From assembly GCA_907165275.2 (NCBI GenBank), contig OU015669.1, forward strand, positions 8,950,501 to 9,014,500: a DNA stretch of 64,000 nt, in the 5' to 3' direction. The stretch is from Zygaena filipendulae (taxonomy: Eukaryota; Arthropoda; Insecta; Lepidoptera; Zygaenidae). Shown here piece by piece: positions 56,629 to 64,000 of this stretch. Position 1 is the first letter of the stretch. Each line of letters starts with the position of its first letter. The notes under the pieces were generated by a model that was not told the DNA's origin, searched no databases, and saw only the letters and a list, made by a program, of their open reading frames with translations. The translations under genes were made by a program, and so were the position numbers.

Positions 56629-57139
56629 TTTCAGATACTTCAATTTTATTCGCATGTAGAAATAGATCAAATAGATGTATAGATAAGTTCCAAATTTTTA
56701 GTTTAATTATTATTTTATTATCTACTTTTGAAATGAAAGTGCTTACTAAGAAGGCAATATGCCGAACAAAATGTTTATCACTAAACACACTAAAGCACAC
56801 AACATTTTAATTCGCGGTAACTCAATATAGATTTCAGGTAGATAGAATGTAGATGTCAAAATCTTTTGTTGGATAATGAATTTTATTCAGTAAATGAATT
56901 CATTAATTATAAGACATCCTGACTACATTGCGTAGCTTTATCTATTTAATTGGATTCTCATGTTCCATTTGACATTGATCTATTTTGTTTTATTCCAGTT
57001 TTTTGTTTGGTTAATTTGAAATCCTTAAATGTTTTATATTATTGACATTGTGTACCTGTATTCATGTAATCGATACTTATTGTCCTACTTGTTATTGTGG
57101 TTGTGACATTATTCTAATTGTATGTAATTTATCATCTTG
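56629..57139. other. Intergenic, no gene recognised
   Basis: AT-rich. Nothing recognised. Confidence 0.35.
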
Positions 57140-57231
57140 ACGATCACATTATCCTCTGACATATTATTATTATTTATAATGTAATTTGAATTTGATAATG
57201 TGAAATAAATGAATCTATCTATCTATCTATC
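57140..57231 (+). repeat. Probable LINE 3' tail with (ATCT)n
   Basis: TGATAATGTGAAATAAATGA then (ATCT)5, a simple tail like the (TAATC)n of 9380-9411. No coding part upstream was recognised. Confidence 0.4.
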
Positions 57232-57361
57232 ACCGGATAATTGTAAGAACCGTTTAATTACAACTCTGTAGGTTACATAGGTTAGGTTTGAACTGCGACC
57301 TCGACCTCGGTACTGGACTAAATTACCGTCGGTTTGTTTAACGGTATTTGCAATTGAATTA

Positions 57362-57552
57362 TCCCCACTATAACATTATAAATGCGAAAGTAACTCTGTC
57401 TGTCTATCTGTCTGTCTGTCTGTCTGTTACGCTTTCAATCGATCATCATGAAATTTTGCATACACATTGTCAGGGGTACAGAGAAAGACATAGGGTACTT
57501 TTTGGCCCGGAATTCCCGCGGGAACTCCGAAATTAACGTGGGGAACCGCTAG
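57362..57552 (+). mobile_element. Helitron-like element, full length
   Basis: Starts TCCCCACTATAACATTATAA after an A; (CTGT)n at about 57397-57426; ends AACGTGGGGAACCGCTAG before T with the hairpin reduced. 191 bp. It lies directly beside the tail of a SINE. Confidence 0.75.
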
Positions 57553-57556
57553 TACC

Positions 57557-58065
57557 TAATAATTATAATAATCCACGTCACAACACATATCCACTTGATC
57601 CCACGCTAAGGTATAAGCTTGTGTCGTGAAATCATGCAACACGTGGTATATCCGAAATATTATTACACAACCAGTTATTCCCTGCGGTTTCGGAGTTTCC
57701 GCGGGAGTTACGGGACAAAAAGTGCCTTCTGTCCTTTTCTGTATCTCCTACAACGTAGGTAGCTTGACTTTTCCGATACTTCCAATGATTATCGTTATAT
57801 TTCATTCAATTTGCACAAAACCTTGGCTTATATACCTGCCTCATGAATCACTCTATCCATTAGTGATAACCACATGAAAATCTGTTCATTCGTTTTTGAA
57901 GTTTTTGACTGTAACGCGAACAGATAGATCTGCATATAAACACGCCCAGTCTGGATAGTGGAACCTTGTGTTCATCACACAAAGTCCACCACCACGGGTA
58001 ATCGAACCGGGAACCTCTTGATTGCAGGCATGGTGACTTGCTGCGCCAATTAGGTCCCCTTTGAC
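57557..58065 (-). repeat. SINE S1, split by a Helitron
   Basis: The tail part 57557-57670 (TCCACGTCACAACACATAT, ACGCTAAGGTATAAGCTTGT) and head part 57934-58065 (ATAAACACGCCCAGTCTGG, GGTAATCGAACCGGGAACC, GGTGACTTGCTGCGCCAAT) together make one S1 element; both A and B boxes are present. The two parts flank a Helitron-like copy. Confidence 0.75.
57671..57933 (-). mobile_element. Helitron-like element inside SINE S1
   Basis: CCAGTTATTCCCTGCGG after an A (CTAG worn to CCAG), then GAGTTTCCGCGGGAGTTACG, CTTATATACCTGCCTCATGA and AATCACTCTATCCATTAG. The 5' end is truncated near 57933. Confidence 0.65.
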
Positions 58066-58089
58066 TATCCGATGACATTTGCGACTATA

Positions 58090-58435
58090 CAACGTGTTAA
58101 TGAATTAACTGAAAACCTGATACACCCCATTTAAAAAAATAAACAATAATATAATTAAAATATATTTTATGTCCAAAAAATTTATACTTTAAAAGTTATT
58201 CAACATTAGTTTAGAGGTGACCTATCTACGAAATTCCAAGCGCTACGCCCGCGCCTACCGGCTCGAATTTCTTGCTGCGGGCGGCGTACGTGCCAAATAT
58301 TGTATTATAAATAATTTAGACATGGGCTAGTAAAAATGAAAAAATATAACCTATATTAAAACATAGTGCGATCGATTCGCTAGTTGATTCTGAGCAAACT
58401 ACTTTCTAGTTTTCAGTTAATTCATTAGCACGTTG
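58090..58435 (-). mobile_element. MITE family D, copy 2 (TA target)
   Basis: CAACGTGTTAATGAATTA... / reversed CAACGTGCTAATGAATTA..., with TA on both sides. 346 bp and inverted relative to 11346-11688; the interior GCTACGCCCGCGCCTACCGG is conserved. Confidence 0.75.
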
Positions 58436-59639
58436 TATTTATATAGTTACTATCGAAATAGCCGTGTCTTTTAGTCGCAAAACGACATTGCGCGTCGCAG
58501 CATATTATATTCAAAAAGCAAAAGAAGCTAGAGAACTATTTACTATTCATGGCAGCGTTCGGGCACAATAATTAATAAGTTTGAAGCTCGAAATGTATTT
58601 GCATACAATACACGGTTTGAAGGTGCGCGTGCGCGAGCTGAATAATCACAGATTTAACAGATTTGAATACAGACATATACGGGACAAAGTGATCGATATG
58701 TTGACACTGTACTTATGTCACTCGTTACTTAGAGGTGATTTTTTTTTTACCTTTTTGGAAACGGCAAAGGAATTTAATTCCATACAGCCAAGTCAAGATA
58801 TAATTAAAACTAAAACACGATTACAATAAATTATTTTGTTTTTTTCCAAAGTTGCTTCTGTATGAAAAAATACATGTAACCAACGATTTATAGAAATTAA
58901 CTAAACATTTTCACTTGATCAAATTTGAAATTTCTTTGAAATGGTAAAACATAAATTATGAACAAATATTTTTAGATGATTAATATATTTACGATTATTA
59001 TTGAAAGCGTTTTTATTAAAAAAAAAACATTAGTTGCAACTTGACTCAGGCTAAATATATAATTTATGGCAGAAAAATCATTTAAAAAAAAAAGAAAATA
59101 AATAAGTATTGGTACCTACTTATATTTAAAGTCAGCGAGTGCATGATGTCTGTCAGTTAAGAGTCGGTAATTCAGAATGATAGTTCCTACCAGAAATCAT
59201 TAGATAAAGCATCGATATAAAATCTCTACAACCAAAGAGTGATGGTTTGATCGCATTTAATGGTACGTTACCAACGATTTGACGTATCATTATAATTGTA
59301 TCAACAATTAAATATAATGGTATATAATTGTATTTAAAAGCAGTTGTGGGATACGCCTTAAAGATCGTCGGTTGGAAAAATTGTGGGAATCAACTCCCTT
59401 CTCGTGTTCAAATGTGATTGTAATTTGTTAACCGGGTCGTATAACTAACCATTTTCAGCAGAAGATGGCGCCACTTATTTTAAATAAATGCTATTTTCTT
59501 GTCACTCCGACTGAAAGTGATCAATTTTAGTATTTTTACAAAAACCTGAGAAAATAATAATTTAGCAATAATAAAAGTCAAATTGAACAACCATGGGTCA
59601 GGGTATTTATAGTATTTATGTACCTATCTTAAACATTTA
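58436..59639. other. Intergenic; short shared repeat
   Basis: 58740-58800 (GGCAAAGGAATTTAATTCCA, TACAGCCAAGTCA) resembles 53527-53597. GC-richer patches near 58480 and 58620 (GTGCGCGTGCGCGAGCTG). The 82-codon plus frame across this region is not a recognised gene. Confidence 0.3.
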
Positions 59640-59720
59640 TCCTACTAATATTATAAATGTGAAAGTGTGGATGTTTGGATGTTTGTTACTCAATCACACA
59701 AAAACGGCTGAACGGATTTA
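59640..59720 (+). mobile_element. Helitron-like 5' part
   Basis: TCCTACTAATATTATAAA after an A, then TGGATGTTTGTTACTCAATC and AAAACGGCTGAACGGATTT. Replaced downstream by SINE-like text. Confidence 0.65.
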
Positions 59721-59736
59721 TTTATTTTTTTATATA

Positions 59737-59855
59737 AAAAAAAGGTACGTGTCCCTTGTACTAATACTCAATACCCAACTTGTATAAGCTCTGCTTATTT
59801 TAGAACTAGGTGGCGAAATGTCATACATTCCAAGGATCATCATTATTTTTTTAAA
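59737..59855 (+). repeat. SINE S2-like 3' half
   Basis: ACTTGTATAAGCTCTGCTTA, GAACTAGGTGGCGAAATG and ATTCCAAGGATCATCATTAT resemble the 3' half of the SINE at 15985-16275. No head found. Confidence 0.45.
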
Positions 59856-60232
59856 TGATTAAAATATATATAGTCTATAGTTGAATATAAACAAAGTATA
59901 ACGAGTAATTATTGTCCAGTACTTAATCCTATCTATCAGCCATACAGTATAACTGTATACGGAACCAGTTCAACTCTGCGGTGCTACCGCACGAAATAAT
60001 CGCTGTGATTTTGTAATGGCGAAGTGTGAGTGTGGAAACTTTTGTGGGTTCCGTACTTAATTTGTTTAAGTGAAGTGAAATAGGTTTTTGTGTTTATTGC
60101 TGAAAGAGTATATTATGTAAACTGTTGCCTAATCTTAACAAATAAAGAGCTTTTTTAAGTTTAACTAGGTACTATTAATAAAAACTAAATAAAGTAGCTT
60201 AAAATTTTATAAACTAAAACCATTGCATAAAT
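59856..60232. other. Intergenic, no gene recognised
   Basis: A distant pair TACGGAACC / GGTTCCGTA (about 59958 and 60050) may mark a small inverted element. Otherwise nothing recognised. Confidence 0.3.
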
Positions 60233-60468
60233 GGACGCAGATAAGCAATAACATGTTAACCCACAAAACAAAGTTATTGATTCAGAACGATTTGTTGAGA
60301 GTTGAGAACGTTTTTTAATTTTATGTGTTTACCTTATTACATTGTTTAAATATGTAACAAAATATTGAACATAAAAATGTTGAAACAAAATGGCGCTATA
60401 ATTTTAAAACTTTAATTTACTCAAAATTTCTCCAGTGTGGGTTAACACACTATTGCTTATCTATATCC
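60233..60468 (-). mobile_element. MITE family C, copy 2
   Basis: GGACGCAGATAAGCAATA ... (reversed) GGATATAGATAAGCAATA, in the opposite orientation to the copies at 1829 and 61509. Flanks AAAT / GAAT differ at one base, a worn 4-bp duplication. Confidence 0.75.
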
Positions 60469-60844
60469 GAATATACAGTTTTTTTTAATTAGGTTAAAAG
60501 TAACAACCTTGTCAGAATACCGTAGGGCGTAGATACTGGCCACATTATACTTTCCTAGCTCAATCGCAGTGATCAGGGATAGTAATTTTTTTTTTATCTA
60601 AGAGGGTTTTAAATTTTGTTACAATAGAGACGTATCCCTAAAAATATATGAACTCGCTCATGGCACACGAATTACTCGTACCACGTGTCCGAAGGGAACA
60701 GAGCGAGCTCAAACTGGTTACTTTACCCTAGAGCGATCTGTCCGATTTCAATAAGTATACGTATAATGATATCTCTTTTAAAAAAAAGGTAGGTAATTAG
60801 AATTTTGTAACGATATACTGTTTAATTCTTTTTTTGACAATACC
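60469..60844. other. Intergenic, no gene recognised
   Basis: AT-rich with one GC-richer patch near 60680-60720. No gene signal. Confidence 0.35.
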
Positions 60845-61262
60845 TTCGGTCTAGTGGATAGCGAACCTGATTGCCGCGTCATGTGTCGCGAGTTCGATCT
60901 CTGAATCCGATTTATAATTGTGTACCTATTACAAGTACCTATACCAAATTGTAAGAGTTTTTTTTTATAAATACCTATTTAAAAAAAATTAAGCTAGCTG
61001 ATCCACGTGGTTTCACCGGGTTTAATTTCGGAGTTCCTACGGGAATTTCAGTACAAAATTACTTTGTGTCCTTCTCTGTACCCTTAACAACGTGTATACC
61101 AAATTTCATTATGAAAGGTTGAATAGTTAAGGCGTGATAAACAAACACCCATAAAAACTCACGTTTGCATTTATACTAGTAAGGATTATATCAGTCGTCT
61201 GGTACCCATTGTAATAGTTCTGCTTACCTAGTTTGGTACCAGGTGTCAATGTGTGATAATAT
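60845..61262 (+). repeat. tRNA-derived SINE S2, split by a Helitron
   Basis: The head has an A box-like TCTAGTGGATAG (60850-60861) and B box-like GAGTTCGATCTC (60890-60901). The 3' half resumes at 61186 with TTATATCAGTCGTCTGGTAC and ends near ATATCCAAATTAG. A Helitron-like element fills 60994-61185. Confidence 0.65.
60994..61185 (-). mobile_element. Helitron-like element inside SINE S2
   Basis: CTAGCTGATCCACGTGG, TTTCACCGGGTTTAATTTCG, AGTTCCTACGGGAATTTC, ending TTTATACTAGTAAGGA before T. 192 bp. Confidence 0.75.
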
Positions 61263-61508
61263 CCAAATTAGTATTTTGATGTGCAAATGGATGTTTTTAA
61301 TCAAACTAGAAAGAATAAAAATAAGACAAGACATTTACAAAAAATAAATGATGAAAACTTTCTTTCCAAAAAATACATACACAAATAATATTGTTTATTC
61401 AGGAAATGGTCTGTTCGACCACGCTTATAAAAATTAATTAAACTTAATCTACAGAAATAAGTGAAAATTAGAAATTGTTACCTATACTTTTTTTCGGACA
61501 GAATAATT

Positions 61509-61743
61509 GGACATAGATAAGCAATAGTGTGTTAACCCACACTGGAGAAATTTTGAGTAAATCGTGTTTTAAAAGTAGGAGCGCCATTTGTGTCAACATT
61601 TTTTATGTTCAATATTTAGTTACATATTTAAGCAATGTAATACGGTAAACACATAATTAAATAACGTTCCCTAACTCTCAATAAATCGTTCTGAATTAAT
61701 AACTTAATTTTGTGGGTTAACATGTTATTGCTTATCTGCGTCC
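61509..61743 (+). mobile_element. MITE family C, copy 3
   Basis: GGACATAGATAAGCAATA ... (reversed) GGACGCAGATAAGCAATA, flanked by AATT on both sides (61505-61508, 61744-61747). 235 bp and very similar to copy 1. Confidence 0.8.
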
Positions 61744-62025
61744 AATTTATACCATAACCTGAATTTTTTTCCCTTCCACTTAAGTACAGTAAGTAAGTAG
61801 CAACAAATTTCAGTTAAAACTGGTATCGGATTTAAAAATTCACTGTTTCGTATTCGATGCGATAGCGGGATGAAATAAAACCTGTCAGCGTTTTGTCCTG
61901 TTGTCGACTCGATGAGAAAACGATGAGATCAACGAATACGAATCAATCGATTAATCATTCGGTGACGATTCGATTGTTGAGTTTCAACGTTTTGTGTTAA
62001 GTCATCGGCTCGTTCCAGCGGAATA

Positions 62026-62047
62026 ATGATTTCAAAGCAAGATCATG
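62026..62047 (+). CDS. Candidate first coding exon (unproven)
   Basis: ATG at 62026 opens MISKQDH and then meets a near-ideal splice donor, G|GTAAGTATCC, at 62047/62048 (phase 1). The 150 bases upstream (61870-62025) are free of recognised repeats and slightly GC-richer (CGATGAGAAAACGATGAGAT). It could be the 5' exon of a gene running off the window to the right, or a chance match. No downstream exon was recognised within the window. Confidence 0.2.
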
Positions 62048-62103
62048 GTAAGTATCCTCTTAAATATAATATTATAGTGCAACCAAAACTTCTTGATATA
62101 AAA

Positions 62104-62296
62104 TCTATACTAGTACTGTTATAAAGAGGTAAAGTTTGTGAGTTTGTGAGGTTGTACGGTGTAATCTCTGGATCTAATGAACCGATTTTGAAAATTCTTT
62201 TACCAATAGAAAGCATCGTTGGTTGTGAGTGTCACAGGGTATATTATAATCTGGAATTCGTGCGGGAACTCCCAAATAACCGTGGGGAACAGCTAA
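62104..62296 (+). mobile_element. Helitron-like element, second 5' type
   Basis: Starts TCTATACTAGTACTGTTA after an A, then AAAGAGGTAAAGTTTGTGAG, GTGTAATCTCTGGATCTAAT, and ends CCGTGGGGAACAGCTAA before T. CTAA also fits the Helitron CTRR rule. Confidence 0.75.
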
Positions 62297-62329
62297 TACC
62301 ATATAAACAGATGAACTGAAAATCTAAGT

Positions 62330-62600
62330 AGGTACCTATATAGGTTTCTGATGGCGTTTGTATGTTTGTTATATAAATGGCTGTAAGGTTTCAATGAAAC
62401 TTGGCATATAAAATAAAGTATGTTCTATTATAATGTATTATATTCTATAAAATAGCTAATTGTCAGGTTTCCTCAAGAATCCCAGAGCAAAAAGTATCTT
62501 AAGCAGCAGGCAATATCTTTCTATGCTTAATTTTATCCATATTCATACAGCCGTTTATGAGTTACAGAGTAATAAACATCCAAACTCAAGCTTCAACACA
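62330..62600. mobile_element. Decayed Helitron-like pieces, inverted
   Basis: Left piece plus-oriented (GTTTGTATGTTTGTTATATA, AAACTTGGCATATAAAATA); right piece minus-oriented (CATACAGCCGTTTATGAG, AATAAACATCCAAACTC). Borders lost. Confidence 0.4.
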
Positions 62601-63019
62601 TTTTTATAATTTTTTTATCAGTTTATATTATTTGTACCGACTTAATGTATCAAGATGTTTATAAAATACTATAATATCCAGTTGAAGTATTGTGTAATAT
62701 CATCTAATCCTTTAAGAGCTGTATTAACTGTTCAAAATTGTCAGTCAGTCAAGTGTGTGAACACACTGAAAACTTGATGCTTTATGGGAATATTGTTAAT
62801 CATTTTGGTGTATTCCCGTTTGTCCCATTGAGAAGGGCAAAATACAGGAATGAAATTCAAATTTATTTATATAAAAATCACTTTCCACATGGACAATTTG
62901 ACGGAGTTATTTCTGGTTACATTTGCTATAGTTATTTTGTTATTTTCAAGGTTTACCTATAAGTATACCATATATAAATTATTATAGTAGATATCTTCTC
63001 CTTTACATAGTACAAAATG
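62601..63019. other. Intergenic, no gene recognised
   Basis: A 74-codon plus frame at 62738-62962 (HTENLMLYGNIVNHFGVF) is unrecognised. No repeat hallmark over it. Confidence 0.3.
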
Positions 63020-63111
63020 AATTCATGAGGAAGGTTTATATCTGTAGTTTATCCTGGAATTTCCGCGGGAACTCTGATATTACCGCAGGTAAAACCGCGG
63101 GGGGCAGCAAG
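63020..63111 (+). mobile_element. Helitron-like 3' half
   Basis: GAGGAAGGTTTATATCTGTA, AATTTCCGCGGGAACTCTG, hairpin ACCGCAGGTAAAACCGCGG and an end GGCAGCAAG (CTAG changed) before T. Confidence 0.6.
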
Positions 63112-63114
63112 TTT

Positions 63115-63255
63115 TTATTGGAATTGGAATTCCGAGATAAAAAGTATCCTGTACCTATTCTTCTCTGTATCCCTAACAACATGTATGAAAAATTTAATAG
63201 TTATCGGTCCAGCGGTTCATGCGTGATGCTGTGACCAAGGGAAATAGGGATTCAT
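63115..63255 (-). mobile_element. Helitron-like element, 3'-truncated
   Basis: GGAATTCCGAGATAAAAAGT, TGTATCCCTAACAACATG, CGGTCCAGCGGTTCATGCG and ACCAAGGGAAATAGGGAT. Faces the copy at 63020-63111; the 5' variant matches 43588-43750. Confidence 0.6.
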
Positions 63256-63722
63256 AGATTTATTCATCGAACCTGTGATACCTGGCTCAGCAGTAAAGTT
63301 GTCTAAACTACTACTAGATGGTGCTGTCAAATAGAATACTCCGAGTATACAACTGTCAGTTAAAGTTTACACTTAGGCCAAAATAACGACCAATAAAAAA
63401 AAATGAAAGCTAAAATCTCAAAACCTATTTGATACTAACTCCGTTCAGTAAACAATGAGGTGCGTAAAAAGAAGCAACATCAACCAAAGCTTCCTGTAGT
63501 ACGGTCAGTTTTACGACTGACATAAATCAAATATCGACAGGCTATTGCGTTCGGAGGCAAACTGGATTGGAAGGAAATATTTTTTTTTCTGTTTACAGTC
63601 AGTGTCATGTCTATGTGCAAGTGCATTGTGCAACTCCTTAGTTATTAAGAAGCATAGGTTAGAGTAGCTGCGGTTTTACCCTCGTCAATGTGGACTACTT
63701 TTGAAAATCAAAATTCTAATTA
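63256..63722. other. Intergenic; scrap of Helitron
   Basis: 63665-63690 (GCTGCGGTTTTACCCTCG) is a 3' hairpin scrap in minus orientation. No gene recognised. Confidence 0.35.
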
Positions 63723-63980
63723 GTCCGTCAGTTAGAAAATAAAAAAACAATAGACACGTACTTTTTGCTTTTTCAAATAAATTAAAATATACAGAGATAA
63801 AGCGCATTAAAGTTTAGGGTGAGGGGGTCGTGACGTCACTAACCGCTAAAACCGCCATACAAACTTTCAGAATAGTGACGTCACGCGAAATTTCAACTCT
63901 TTAAATCGCCGTAATTTTTTGTTTACGTAAAAAAGAAAAAAATACGTGTCCAATATTTTTTAATAATCTACAAGACGGAC
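63723..63980 (-). mobile_element. MITE family A, copy 5
   Basis: GTCCGTCAGTTAGAAAAT at the left and CAAGACGGAC at the right, the reverse of 15369-15630, with TGACGTCAC at about 63831 and 63874. Outside the tips, GAAAATCAAAATTCTAATTA matches the right flank of copy 2, confirming that the conserved unit is longer than the inverted ends. Confidence 0.8.
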
Positions 63981-64000
63981 TAAAAAATAAAATTTAGTCA

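Noticed and set aside
57998..58060. A tRNA gene on the minus strand
   Set aside because: It is the head of the split S1 SINE.

Overview
This window looks like nuclear DNA from a moth or butterfly (Lepidoptera). It is strongly AT-rich and packed with short non-autonomous repeats of types I know from lepidopteran genomes: Helitron-like elements whose 3' end reads CCGCGG-GGCACAGCTAG, tRNA-derived SINEs, and LINE 3' tails with a small hairpin and the text CGCCTTTTGT. I found no complete host gene, no tRNA or rRNA gene and no intact transposase, helicase or reverse transcriptase. The window reads as intergenic DNA or a very large intron. All recognisable coding sequence is broken transposon sequence.

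Layout. 1-12.9 kb is a dense field of Helitron-like copies, small inverted-repeat elements (MITEs) and LINE tails, including a MITE split by a LINE at about 8.9-9.5 kb. 13-24 kb is mostly unassigned AT-rich DNA with two tRNA-type SINEs (about 16.0 and 21.0 kb) and one more MITE (15.4 kb). 24-26.5 kb holds two near-palindromic MITEs flanked by TTA/TAA and a 124-codon reading frame of unknown origin. 28.4-34.8 kb is the clearest large structure: an LTR retrotransposon on the minus strand with two 624-bp LTRs that look identical by eye, TG...CA ends and a CGAA target duplication. Its interior has a broken gag next to the 5' LTR but no recognisable pol, and is filled with LINE, SINE and Helitron pieces. 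39.8-41.5 kb is a 1.64-kb terminal-inverted-repeat element with an 8-bp duplication, inserted inside a Helitron-like copy and itself containing two smaller inverted-repeat elements. 44-56 kb carries three more palindromic MITEs, two members of a MITE family whose better copies carry TGACGTCA sites, and a 527-bp foldback. 57-64 kb has two SINEs each split by a Helitron-like element, two copies of a 235-bp MITE with 4-bp duplications, and a possible first exon ending in a strong splice donor at 62,047.

Relationships. Because many elements interrupt others, relative ages can be read directly: Helitron-like copies are younger than the SINEs and the MITE they split; the 8-bp-TSD element is younger than its Helitron host; a LINE tail is younger than the MITE it splits. 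Helitron-like copies with at least four different 5' ends share one 3' hairpin end. Boundaries of full-length elements were set from flanking duplications and inverted ends. Boundaries of fragments are approximate, within about 10-20 bases. Family names rest on remembered hallmarks, not on database searches.
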